Source: Desulfobacteraceae bacterium Eth-SRB1 (GTDB lineage Bacteria; Desulfobacterota; Desulfobacteria; Desulfobacterales; ETH-SRB1). From it: a stretch of 64,000 nt of DNA. This document shows positions 36,258 to 44,740 of the stretch, in pieces. A program made the position numbers and the translations under genes. Position 1 is the stretch's first letter. Each line of letters starts with the position of its first letter. A model generated the notes under the pieces. It was not told the DNA's origin and did no database searches. It saw only the letters and a program-made list of their open reading frames with translations. The stretch spans positions 687,127 to 751,126 of the forward strand of contig RPGP01000040.1 of NCBI GenBank assembly GCA_004193555.1, written 5' to 3'.

Positions 36258-37025
36258 ATGAGCTATATTAATGATGCCCTGAAAAAGGTGCAGAAAGAAA
36301 AAGACAGCCTTTATAGACACTACGGCAACATTATATCCGACCCTGTCTATCGCCGAACCAGACATGGAAAAAAATGGATGATTACCGCCGGTGTGATTGT
36401 TTTAATTCTGCTTGCACTGCCGATCTTTATACTGCTAAGATACAATGCCTTTTCTGGTACAGGCAATAGCAGCATGGATGTTATTCAGGAAAAAGAAAAA
36501 GATGAACATCGAACATCGAACATCGAACGTCCAACACCGGCCGTGCTAGCGCCCGGTCGCGGCAGGTCGAACGTTCAACACTCGCCGTGCTCGCGCCCGG
36601 TTGCGGCGGGTCGAATTTTGAATGAAAAAGAGAAACTGGAAGATGTAAAAAATCTGTACAGCAAAGCGTTGAATTATCAGCAAAATGGGAATCCGGCTAT
36701 GGCGGAAAAAGTGTATAGAAAAATCCTCGTTAGAGACCCCGGATTTGTGATGGGGCTAAACAACCTCGGTGTAATCTGCATGGACCGGAAGAGAAACAAA
36801 GAGGCTGCAGATATGTTCAGTAAAGCGATAGACTTGAAGGCTGACTATGTCGATCCATACTACAACCTGGCATGCCTCTACTCCATGTCGGGGAATATTT
36901 CAAAGAGCCTTTACTACCTGAAGATGGCTGTCTCGATAAATAATAGTGTGAAAAACTGGGCAAAAAATGATAAGGATCTGGAAGGACTGAGAAGGTCGGA
37001 AACATACAAAAAGATTATGGAATGA
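36258..37025 (+). CDS. GspB-like inner-membrane TPR protein
   Basis: The protein has 255 residues. The opening MSYINDALKKVQKEKDS is typical of GspB/ExeB-like proteins. A membrane helix lies at about 37-57 (MITAGVIVLILLALPIFILL). TPR repeats occupy about 130-235 (ALNYQQNGNPAMAEKVYRKI, GLNNLGVICMDRKRNKEAAD). Between them, residues 82-121 are encoded by a GAACATCGAAC-type repeat block at 36501-36622 and look unlike protein sequence, though the frame stays open. It probably pairs with the ExeA-type ATPase upstream. Confidence 0.78.
   Translation: MSYINDALKKVQKEKDSLYRHYGNIISDPVYRRTRHGKKWMITAGVIVLILLALPIFILLRYNAFSGTGNSSMDVIQEKEKDEHRTSNIERPTPAVLAPGRGRSNVQHSPCSRPVAAGRILNEKEKLEDVKNLYSKALNYQQNGNPAMAEKVYRKILVRDPGFVMGLNNLGVICMDRKRNKEAADMFSKAIDLKADYVDPYYNLACLYSMSGNISKSLYYLKMAVSINNSVKNWAKNDKDLEGLRRSETYKKIME
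36501..36622 (+). repeat. Dispersed repeat inserted in frame in the GspB-like gene
   Basis: GATGAACATCGAACATCGAA, then CGAACGTCCAACAC, then two tandem copies of a GC-rich unit (GCCGTGCTAGCGCCCGGTCG / GCCGTGCTCGCGCCCGGTTG). The same words stand in non-coding gaps (28992-29220, 32697-32740). Confidence 0.8.
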
Positions 37026-37067
37026 TAAAATAATATATAGCCGCAAAAAGGCGCAAAATGCACACTT

Positions 37068-37168
37068 TTGTCATTCCGGCGAAAGCCGGAATCCAGTAAT
37101 TACAGGTAGTTACAGATCGCCTGGACTCCGATTTTCACCGAAGTGACGACTTTTTACGAGTGCATCAA
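37068..37168. repeat. Dispersed repeat copy (GTCATTCCGGCGAAAGCCGG family)
   Basis: Starts with a hairpin, ATTCCGGCGAAAGCCGGAAT, continues through CCTGGACTCCG and AAGTGACGACTTTTTACGAG, and ends with TGCATCAAATA. The 63700-63830 stretch has the same order, and 7190-7277 a partial copy. Confidence 0.75.
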
Positions 37169-37223
37169 ATAAGAATTCAAGTTAGTTAGCCTTTGCATCA
37201 AGTAATCGGAAGAAGAACCTGAT

Positions 37224-39272
37224 ATGAAAATATTATTGAAGAGAAATCTGTCACTGGCTGTTATATCAGCATGTATTATCCTGCTTTTGCTGTCTGGAAA
37301 TACAATGGGAGCGCGGGTCACTGGCGGTGAAAAGACAGTTTCAACCTCCAGTAAAAAAATTGTCAGTCCGAAAAGAAAATCTCCAAAAATTTCTCCCGTC
37401 AAGAAAATCGAAAAAAAGAAATCCGGGCCTCTAAAAGAAGAAGCCAGATACGTTACCATAGATTTTGACGATGTCGATATAAGGGTATTCATCAAATTTA
37501 TCAGCGAATTGACGGGCAGCAACTTCGTGATCGACAAGGGGGTTAAAGGAAAGGTTACTATAATCTCCCCGAAAAAAATCTCAGTCAAAGAAGCCTACAA
37601 GGTATTTGAATCGGTGCTGGAAGTGCATGGATTCAGCGTGGTTCCGGCAGGAAATATCATAAAGATAGTCCCTTCAAAAGACGCAAGGACAAAAAATATT
37701 GAGACTCGTCTGAAAATGGAGGCGATAGATCCCGAAGACAAGGTTGTAACACAAATCATTTCTCTGAGTTATGCAAACCCCAATGAGCTGAAGAAGGTTC
37801 TCGCGCCCCTGATATCCAAATCAAGCGTTATCCTGTCCTATCCCCCTACTGGAACGCTTATCGTAACCGACCTGCTCTCCAACATAAAAAGACTTCTTAA
37901 AATAGTAAGCGCCCTGGACATTGAGGGGATAGAGGAACAAATATCTGTTATACCGCTGGAGCGGGCTTCTTCTGCTGAAATTGCCAAATCGCTGAATCAG
38001 ATATTCCAGAAGACGGTTAGGCAAAAAAAAGGCACGATCGCGTCAACCATAAAGATTGTGGCTGACGAACGCACAAACACCATAATAACCCTGGCCAGCG
38101 AAAATGATACCTCTCGCATCAGGCAACTCATAAAACTTTTAGACAAGGATGTCCCTAAAGGAGAAGAAAGGCTGCGTGTTTACCGCCTTGAAAATGCGGA
38201 TGCCGAAGACCTGTCAAAGGTCTTGATGAATATTCCATCAAAGGACGCAAAAAACACCAAAAAAGGAAAAACACCCCTGCTCTCAAAAGACATAAGCATT
38301 GTGCCGGACAAGGCCACAAACACCCTCATCATCACGGCGGAAAGAGATGATTACAACGTCCTTGAGGGCATTATCAAGCAGTTAGATATTCCACGCCCTA
38401 TGGTCTACATCGAAGCGCTTATTATGGAAGTCAATGTTGACAAGGGATTCAAAATCGGCGCTGAATGGGTGGGTGGTGAAAAGTTCCACAGTGGCAGCAG
38501 CAAGGGATATGGTGGTGGATTTACCGGCGCCGGTATAATGCCTACCCCGGTTCCTATCACGGATACAACTGATAGTATCATTTCTTACCCAAGCGGATTT
38601 TCTCTCGGCGTGTTCGGCGATCTAATCCAAATCGGGAACATATATTTCCCAAACCTGGGCGCTGTCCTGCAAGCCTATCAGAAGGACCAGGATGTCCATA
38701 TCCTTTCCACACCCCAGATACTAACGCTGGACAATGAAGAGGCGGAGATATATGTCGGAGAGAATGTACCTTATCAGACCAGGCAAGAATCGTCTTCTGT
38801 AACTTCCAGTACAGATTACAGCAGCTATGAATACAAGGATGTGGGTGTAACCCTGAGAATTACCCCGCAAATCAGCCAGGAACGCTTTGTCCGCCTCAAC
38901 ATATTCCAGGAAGTCACTAAACTTGTCACGGAAGCAGGCCAGCAGACTGTACGACCCACCACGCTGAAACGCACAACCAAAACAACTGTAACAATCAAAG
39001 ACAAAAATACAATAGTTATAGGCGGCCTGATAGGAGATGACATAACAAATACTATGTATAAGACCCCATGCCTTGGAGATATACCTGGACTCGGCTGGTT
39101 TTTTAAGTATAAGAGCGAATCGCGTGAAAAGAGGAATCTTTTCATATTCATCACCCCCCGCATCGTAGAAAACCCCACAGAGGCGAAAGTAATATATGAT
39201 GAGAAACAGGAACACATCAATAAGGTCGAAGAGGGCGTGATCAAAACGTACGAGAAAAAGCGTAAGGAGTAA
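37224..39272 (+). CDS. gspD: Type II secretion outer-membrane secretin GspD
   Basis: The protein has 682 residues. The start of the chain has a signal peptide (AVISACIILLLLSGNTMGA), then a Lys-rich linker. The N0 domain (VTIDFDDVDIRVFIKFISEL) spans about 72-140, then N1-N3 ring domains (VTQIISLSYANPNELKKVLA, ISVIPLERASSAEIAKSLNQ, RVYRLENADAEDLSKVLM). The secretin beta-barrel core is at about 400-655 (VYIEALIMEVN, ILSTPQILTLDNEEAEIYVG, VPYQTR, GVTLRITPQIS, VIGGLI, PCLGDIPGLGWFFKYKSESR). It forms the outer-membrane channel. No S-domain motif for a pilotin was evident. Confidence 0.93.
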   Translation: MKILLKRNLSLAVISACIILLLLSGNTMGARVTGGEKTVSTSSKKIVSPKRKSPKISPVKKIEKKKSGPLKEEARYVTIDFDDVDIRVFIKFISELTGSNFVIDKGVKGKVTIISPKKISVKEAYKVFESVLEVHGFSVVPAGNIIKIVPSKDARTKNIETRLKMEAIDPEDKVVTQIISLSYANPNELKKVLAPLISKSSVILSYPPTGTLIVTDLLSNIKRLLKIVSALDIEGIEEQISVIPLERASSAEIAKSLNQIFQKTVRQKKGTIASTIKIVADERTNTIITLASENDTSRIRQLIKLLDKDVPKGEERLRVYRLENADAEDLSKVLMNIPSKDAKNTKKGKTPLLSKDISIVPDKATNTLIITAERDDYNVLEGIIKQLDIPRPMVYIEALIMEVNVDKGFKIGAEWVGGEKFHSGSSKGYGGGFTGAGIMPTPVPITDTTDSIISYPSGFSLGVFGDLIQIGNIYFPNLGAVLQAYQKDQDVHILSTPQILTLDNEEAEIYVGENVPYQTRQESSSVTSSTDYSSYEYKDVGVTLRITPQISQERFVRLNIFQEVTKLVTEAGQQTVRPTTLKRTTKTTVTIKDKNTIVIGGLIGDDITNTMYKTPCLGDIPGLGWFFKYKSESREKRNLFIFITPRIVENPTEAKVIYDEKQEHINKVEEGVIKTYEKKRKE

Positions 39273-39517
39273 GGAAGGCAGAAGACAGAGGTCAGAGGTC
39301 AGAGGTCAGGGGTCAGGGGTCAGAAGGTTAGAAGATGAGAAAACCGCAGAACCTTTGAACTTTGAACTTTGAACTTTGAACTCTGAACCCTGAACCCTGA
39401 ACCCTGAACTCTGAACCCTGAACCCTGAACCCTGAACCCTGAACCCTGAACCCTGAACCCTGAACCCTGAACCCTGAACCCTGAACCCTGAACCCTGAAC
39501 CCTGAACCCTGAACCAG
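39273..39517. repeat. Tandem repeats in front of gspE, ending in a 7-bp CTGAACC array
   Basis: GGTCAGAGGTCAGAGGTCAG words (about 39289-39325), then about 23 units of a 7-bp repeat from 39355 to 39517. The first units read TTTGAAC and the rest CTGAACC. The array ends directly at the AGGA ribosome site of gspE (39515-39518). Changes in unit number would alter the leader length but not the reading frame of gspE. Confidence 0.9.
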
Positions 39518-39526
39518 GATAAAAAC

Positions 39527-41107
39527 TTGACACCACCAACCAATACCACTGAAACAGATCTCCTCCGGGAGATGAGCATCCGATTGCATATCCCATTCCG
39601 GCCCGAACTTCCTGCAAAGGATGTCAGAACTGATTTTACAAAGAAAATCCCGATTCAATTCCTGAAAAAATACAAGCTGGCGCCCATGGAAACAACGGAC
39701 GGCACATTCATAGCGGTAAACGATCCGTCTGATTTTCCACCCATTGATGACCTTCGCCGCATTCTCAACTGGGAAGATGCTAAAATTATCCTTTCCACTA
39801 ATTCGGCCATCCTTTCCGCCATAAATCTGGCTTATGATCAGAGCAGCGGTTCTGCCGAGGAGTTTATTCAGGATATGGCAGAAGAATCTCCTGATAGCAT
39901 TATCTCCGAAATCGAGGAAACAGCCGATCTTTTAGACGATACCAGTGATGCACCGGTAATAAAACTGGTCAACCTAATACTGTCCCGTGCTGTCAAGGAC
40001 CGCGCCAGCGACATCCACATAGAACCCTATCAGCGCTCACTCACCGTCAGATACCGGATTGACGGAGTACTGTACAATGCCCTGAACCTGCCGAAAAAAA
40101 TTCAGTCTCCCCTTGCTTCACGTATAAAGATCATGGCAAAGCTCAATATTGCCGAAAAGAGACTTCCACAGGATGGGAGAATCAACATCAAAATCGGGGA
40201 CAGAAATGTCGATATTCGCGTATCAGCAATTCCCATCGCCTTTGGTGAAAGGATTGTCCTGAGACTTCTTGATAAAACAGATACTGCTTTCAAGCTGATA
40301 GATCTGGGAATCGACAAAGAGCGTTTCAATATCCTTGACAATCTTATCAGGTCGCCATACGGAATTGTTCTGGTGACAGGGCCGACAGGAAGCGGCAAGA
40401 CAACGACACTCTATGCGGCCATTTCCACCATAAACCATCCGGAAATAAATATCATTACCATAGAAGATCCCATAGAGTATCAGATTGAAGGCATAGGACA
40501 GATTCAGGTAAATCCCAAAATTGATCTTACCTTTGCCAAGGGGTTGCGGTCGATTGTAAGGCAGGACCCGGATGTAATCCTGGTAGGAGAAATCCGGGAT
40601 ATGGAAACCGCTGAAATTGCCATCCAGTCCTCGCTGACAGGACACCTTGTATTTTCCACCCTCCACACCAACGATGCGGCCAGCGCCGTCACCCGTCTCA
40701 TAGATATGGGAATAGAACCGTTTCTGATAACATCTTCCGTTATAGCCATCATAGCTCAGAGACTGGTAAGGGTCCTCTGCCCTGAATGCAGGGAAGCATA
40801 TATCCCGGATGACCAATCGCTGGTAAAAATCGGCTTGAATAAAGGCATACCGGATGGCTGTAAAATTTACAGGAGAAAAGGATGCCCTGCCTGCATGAAT
40901 ACCGGCTACAGGGGAAGGACAGCCATCTTTGAAATGATGGTACTTAATGACAAACTGAAAAAGCTGATCTTAAAGACATCGGATACAAATCAAATAGGAA
41001 AGGAAGCGGTCAAACTCGGAATGATCACTCTGCTCCAGGACGGCGCGCGCAAGGTTATGGAAGGGATTACCACCATCGAAGAAGTATTCAGGGTGACGAG
41101 GATTTAA
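39527..41107 (+). CDS. gspE: Type II secretion ATPase GspE
   Basis: The protein has 526 residues from a TTG at 39527, with AGGA 8 bases upstream at the end of the repeat array. After an N-terminal MshEN-like domain (IQFLKKYKLAPMETTDGTFI) comes the core: RASDIHIEPYQRSLTVRYRI, Walker A TGPTGSGKTTTLYAA (about residue 283), the Asp box (ITIEDPIEYQ), Walker B DPDVILVGEIRD and the His box HLVFSTLHTNDAA. A four-Cys zinc knuckle follows (CPEC, then CPAC). It powers pseudopilus assembly at the inner membrane through GspL. No gspF follows; the next gene is convergent. Confidence 0.94.
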   Translation: MTPPTNTTETDLLREMSIRLHIPFRPELPAKDVRTDFTKKIPIQFLKKYKLAPMETTDGTFIAVNDPSDFPPIDDLRRILNWEDAKIILSTNSAILSAINLAYDQSSGSAEEFIQDMAEESPDSIISEIEETADLLDDTSDAPVIKLVNLILSRAVKDRASDIHIEPYQRSLTVRYRIDGVLYNALNLPKKIQSPLASRIKIMAKLNIAEKRLPQDGRINIKIGDRNVDIRVSAIPIAFGERIVLRLLDKTDTAFKLIDLGIDKERFNILDNLIRSPYGIVLVTGPTGSGKTTTLYAAISTINHPEINIITIEDPIEYQIEGIGQIQVNPKIDLTFAKGLRSIVRQDPDVILVGEIRDMETAEIAIQSSLTGHLVFSTLHTNDAASAVTRLIDMGIEPFLITSSVIAIIAQRLVRVLCPECREAYIPDDQSLVKIGLNKGIPDGCKIYRRKGCPACMNTGYRGRTAIFEMMVLNDKLKKLILKTSDTNQIGKEAVKLGMITLLQDGARKVMEGITTIEEVFRVTRI

Positions 41108-41111
41108 AAAA

Positions 41112-41516
41112 TTACCACCAGAAATCATTGTTGCTGATTGGATCGTAGAATTTGTATTTATTTCCTGCTTTGACAAGTGGCGCATAGTCCATTTCGCTGC
41201 CTTCGTGGATGAGCCTGTCCGCAGTCATCATGAATCCAATGAAAAAACCGTGCTTTTTGATTACCTGAAGGCTGTATGCGGAACATGTGGGGTGCATGGG
41301 ACAGCGATCACCATCGACCGAAGATATGTGTCTCCATAGTATTTCAATGCCTTGCAACAAACGTCCGGGGGGAGAGGAAGATGGTCCAACTTTTTCTTCC
41401 GGCCCTGAATTATTAAACTCCCATGGCGCAAATGAATCGTTAGCCCCTCCATAACAGGGAACATTCAAACTTATAACTACAATCAAGATTATGAGAGACT
41501 TGATAGTTTTTTTCAA
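41112..41516 (-). CDS. YidD-domain protein with N-terminal signal peptide
   Basis: The protein has 134 residues, longer than the usual 70-90. Residues 1-24 are a signal peptide (SLIILIVVISLNVPCYG). The YidD core is at about 50-105: GIEILWRHISSVDGDRCPMH, PTCSAYSLQVIKKHGFF and MMTADRLIHEG, with the conserved CxxxPTCS pair. Normal YidD is a cytoplasmic-membrane insertion factor next to yidC; an exported variant beside a TPR gene suggests a different role. The stop is 5 bp from gspE's end on the opposite strand. Confidence 0.75.
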   Translation of the reverse strand: MKKTIKSLIILIVVISLNVPCYGGANDSFAPWEFNNSGPEEKVGPSSSPPGRLLQGIEILWRHISSVDGDRCPMHPTCSAYSLQVIKKHGFFIGFMMTADRLIHEGSEMDYAPLVKAGNKYKFYDPISNNDFWW

Positions 41517-41568
41517 AATTTGGCATCCTTCATTTCCTCACGCAAAGGCGCTAAGACGCAAAGAAAAG

Positions 41569-42492
41569 TCAAAATTTCATACTTAATATCAGACAATTGG
41601 AGGAACTTTTATTGTCATGGTAATAGGACAGAAAACACCTGTCCCTGAGATTTTTGAGAAATTTTTCTTTTACTCTCCTGTTATATTTATGAGCGCTGCT
41701 GACAGCACTGTAAATATTGCCGGAGTACCAGCCAAGTTCGAAAAAAGTAACAACGCCGCCTGCGGCATAGTTTTCATCATTAAAAAGCTCAACTGCCGCC
41801 CAGATAAAGGCTCCATTTAACAAAAAGGCTACAAGGGCATCACGTGGTCTTTCCGTGTATAAGTGGCCTGCGCCCGGTATTATAGCAGCAACAGCGCCTG
41901 CTGTGACAGGAGATTTCCTTGGAAGATTGTCAAGATTTACGAGCCCTGATGAGAAGGTTTTTGCCGCAGGAGATAGAACGCTTTCGTCCGGAATCTTCAA
42001 AAAGGTCTCACTTGCCCTTTTCCAGTCTTCCATATCAACAAGAACAAGAGCTCTCTGATAGATCGCCTTATTCCTGTATTCCCCGGAACTCGTTTTTATT
42101 ATCTTCTCAAAAGTTGAAAGGGCATCATCATATTTCTTGAGATTTTTTTCCGCCGACCCCTTGAGATAAAGGGCATCATTTAACATTGAACTGTGTGGGA
42201 ACCTGGCAATAAAGACTTTCAGGGCATCAACAGCTTCCGCCCATTTTTTTGCCTTGAAATAGCTCTTGCCTGTCATGAAATAACACTTTTCTGTCCTTTC
42301 TTCTTTTGGGAAGAAAAAGATAAATCTCTTGTATTCGGTTATAGCCCTGTAAAAATCGCCTTCTTTGAAGAGACTTTCTGCATATTCAAATTGTCTTTTA
42401 ATATTATCCTCTTCTCCTCTCACCTCACAGGGGCATATAATGAGAAGGAATATAATACAAAAAACTATAATATTAGCAGGCGCTTTACGCAT
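41569..42492 (-). CDS. Exported TPR / BamD-like protein with C-terminal membrane segments
   Basis: The protein has 307 residues. A signal peptide (IIVFCIIFLLIICPCEVRG) precedes TPR repeats at about 30-180 (AESLFKEGDFYRAITEYKRF, YFKAKKWAEAVDALKVFIA, LKKYDDALSTFEKIIKTSS), similar to BamD/YbgF. The C-terminal part resembles DUF5683: GAVAAIIPGAGHLYTERPRD then two hydrophobic segments (ALVAFLLNGAFIWAAVELF, GGVVTFFELGWYSGNIYSA). It is followed by the YidD-like gene 53 bp downstream, so the two are probably an operon. Function unknown. Confidence 0.78.
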   Translation of the reverse strand: MRKAPANIIVFCIIFLLIICPCEVRGEEDNIKRQFEYAESLFKEGDFYRAITEYKRFIFFFPKEERTEKCYFMTGKSYFKAKKWAEAVDALKVFIARFPHSSMLNDALYLKGSAEKNLKKYDDALSTFEKIIKTSSGEYRNKAIYQRALVLVDMEDWKRASETFLKIPDESVLSPAAKTFSSGLVNLDNLPRKSPVTAGAVAAIIPGAGHLYTERPRDALVAFLLNGAFIWAAVELFNDENYAAGGVVTFFELGWYSGNIYSAVSSAHKYNRRVKEKFLKNLRDRCFLSYYHDNKSSSNCLILSMKF

Positions 42493-42898
42493 CTTTAATC
42501 TTTTTCCAAAACTGCTTAATATCGTTCACATATGACTTTTTACGACGCCATCATATTTAACATAAAATAATTAATGGCTTAGATCAAGATCAATAAGTAA
42601 GTGTTAAAGAGAAGAGAAAACCTGTTTCCCTGTCTGCCTTGATGGCCTCGTAAAAAGTCCAAAAACCACTTTTTACGAACAGTGTTAAGTGTTAAGAGCT
42701 TGATATGACAGTTAAATGTTTTATCTTAGCCCCTAACACTTAACACCTGATGAATTCGACTTTTTACGAGTTCATCATATTTAATGCTGTTATCAATGAG
42801 TTTTGGCCTGTTCGGGGAACGGCCCTACAGCCAGACGCCCGATATCAATCGGGAACGTATATAACACCCATGCAAATATGTGTTTCATAACATATTGG
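42493..42898. repeat. Gap filled by palindromic repeats
   Basis: Holds GACTTTTTACGACGCCATCA (42533), TGATGGCCTCGTAAAAAGTC (42640), and a 105-bp block (42681-42785) with AAGTGTTAAG inverted against CTTAACACC, then TTGATATGACAGTTAAATG and a TGATGAATTCGACTTTTTAC palindrome. The block recurs at 63833-63932. No gene was seen. Confidence 0.75.
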
Positions 42899-44395
42899 CT
42901 AACTTAAGTTGCGAGGGCGTCTTTTTTTCGCCAGTCGGCTGTGTGGTTTTTCTCTTTGGAATGATTGGGAGACCTTCTTCCTGCGGCCAATCAAGCTCTT
43001 TTTCTTTGAAAAAATCGGTTTAGGCATGGTAAGCCATTCTTCTTCCGGCTCGATGCAACTCAGCTTGCAGCCAATGAACTTCTCGATGGCTGGAATGTAG
43101 AAAGAATCATCCTCATCAGCAAAGCTGATCGAAGTGCCGGTAGCGCCGGCCCGGCCGGTTCGCCCGATCCGGTGTACGTAATCTTCAGGATCATGCGGCA
43201 GCGTAAAGTTGATAACATGATCCATGCCTTCGATGTGAATGCCGCGTCCGGCTACATCCGTTGCTACCAGTACCCGTATCTTTCCGGCCTTGAATTTATC
43301 AAGACGTTGAATACGTTTTTTCTGTGGAACATCACCGGAAAGCTCGGAGCAGTTTATTCCATAGCGGGTCAGCATCTCCGCTAAACGTGTCACCTCGTCG
43401 CGCCTGTTGCAGAAAACCAGAACCCGTTTAATGTTCTGTTTGTCGATGATGTTAAAAAGGAGTGCAAATTTTTCGCTGGATGTTACGATGTAAACGATCT
43501 GTTCCACGGTTTCCACAGCGACCTGTTCCGGTTCGATCTCTATGGTTACTGGATTTCGGGTCCATTGAGAGGCGAGACGGGTAATCTGCCCTGTAAGCGT
43601 TGCGCTGAAAAACATCGTCTGGCGCTTATCTTTTCCCGGTGTGCTGTTGATGATCTTTCGAACGTCCGGGATAAAACCCATATCTAACATCCTGTCAGCC
43701 TCGTCGATGATCAGCACCTCGATCTTGTTAAGGGTTATGTCACGGTTGTGCTTAAAATCGAGCAGTCTGCCTGGTGTTGCCACAATGATATCCACAGGAC
43801 CGGCGGCCAGCTCCTTTTTTTGCTTTACATAGTTCATACCACCGAACACTGATACTGCTTTCAGGCCACAGTACCTGGAAAGCCGGCGAGCTTCATCGGA
43901 GATCTGGAGTACCAGCTCCCGGGTAGGGGCAAGGACCAATATTCGGGGTGTGCCTGGTTTTCGTTTTATCTGGAGAGGATTTTTCAGTATCCGGCTGACT
44001 ACAGTAACCAGAAACGCAGCAGTCTTTCCAGTGCCGGTTTGAGCCCTGCCGCTGGCATCCTTGCCGGACAGGGTGCTGGGAAGAATTTCAGCCTGTATAG
44101 GTGTACAGTACTCGAAGCCCAGATCGAATATGGCATGAAGCAGAGAATTGGGAAGATCGAAATCGTGAAATCGGGACCTGCCTTCTACTTGTGGAACCCT
44201 GAACTGGGAAACGTCCCACCTGTCATCCAATGCAGAACCACCGACTGCTGCCGGTGCATCCTCGCTCCGGAGGTTTTTCTTCTCTTTTTTCCATGGGGAC
44301 CGCCTGTGAAATGAACGGCTTTCCCGATCAGGACGCAACGACCTGGATTTTGGTTTAGCGGTGGAGTTGTTCCCTTTCGGGAGTTTCTTTTTCAT
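42899..44395 (-). CDS. DEAD-box ATP-dependent RNA helicase (RhlB/RhlE type)
   Basis: The protein has 498 residues from ATG 44395 (a TTG at 44422 is less likely). A basic N-terminus (about 75 residues) precedes the Q motif (FEYCTPIQAEILP), motif I AQTGTGKTAA, Ia APTRELVLQ, Ib TPGRLLD, II DEADRMLD, III SAT, then VLVFCNRRDEVTRLAEML, VATDVAGRGI and VI HRIGRTGRAG. The YCTPIQA word favours RhlB-like. The C-terminus is Arg/Lys-rich. Such helicases remodel RNA and aid cold growth, ribosome assembly or mRNA decay. Confidence 0.9.
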   Translation of the reverse strand: MKKKLPKGNNSTAKPKSRSLRPDRESRSFHRRSPWKKEKKNLRSEDAPAAVGGSALDDRWDVSQFRVPQVEGRSRFHDFDLPNSLLHAIFDLGFEYCTPIQAEILPSTLSGKDASGRAQTGTGKTAAFLVTVVSRILKNPLQIKRKPGTPRILVLAPTRELVLQISDEARRLSRYCGLKAVSVFGGMNYVKQKKELAAGPVDIIVATPGRLLDFKHNRDITLNKIEVLIIDEADRMLDMGFIPDVRKIINSTPGKDKRQTMFFSATLTGQITRLASQWTRNPVTIEIEPEQVAVETVEQIVYIVTSSEKFALLFNIIDKQNIKRVLVFCNRRDEVTRLAEMLTRYGINCSELSGDVPQKKRIQRLDKFKAGKIRVLVATDVAGRGIHIEGMDHVINFTLPHDPEDYVHRIGRTGRAGATGTSISFADEDDSFYIPAIEKFIGCKLSCIEPEEEWLTMPKPIFSKKKSLIGRRKKVSQSFQREKPHSRLAKKRRPRNLS

Positions 44396-44422
44396 CAGAG
44401 TTGATATAGCACACAATATCAA

Positions 44423-44740
44423 TCATGGTAAACAATTAATACGACGGATGCAGAATGTATGAATAGGATTTCATGGACTCATATTATAACCTTGTAGATA
44501 TCACCGGCCTTATTATTTTTTGGAGAAGGAAAAGGCAGTTCAGTGGCAAGGGGATACCCATGAAATTATGCGGCAGGGTCATTCATTCAAGGCTGAAGTT
44601 ATTGAAAATTAGGAACTTGAAGTGGAAATATACGCTTCCATAATCGACCTGGCTTTTTCTGTTTTAACCAGGCTGATTTTCGGAAAAAGAGTTCTGCAGT
44701 CATCAAACGAGAGATTTCCGGTCTAAGTTGTTTTATTTGG
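44423..44740. other. Intergenic region with no recognisable gene
   Basis: Both strands were read; short frames exist but all are interrupted and none matches a family I know. No repeat-word block is evident, unlike neighbouring gaps. It could be an old gene remnant. Confidence 0.4.

Noticed and set aside
39355-39517. CRISPR array
   Set aside because: Units are 7 bp with no spacers; it is a simple tandem repeat.
39306-39658. Open minus-strand frames encoding FRVQGSG repeats
   Set aside because: They are translations of the 7-bp CTGAACC array (3 x 7 bp = 7 residues), in all three frames, with no ribosome site.
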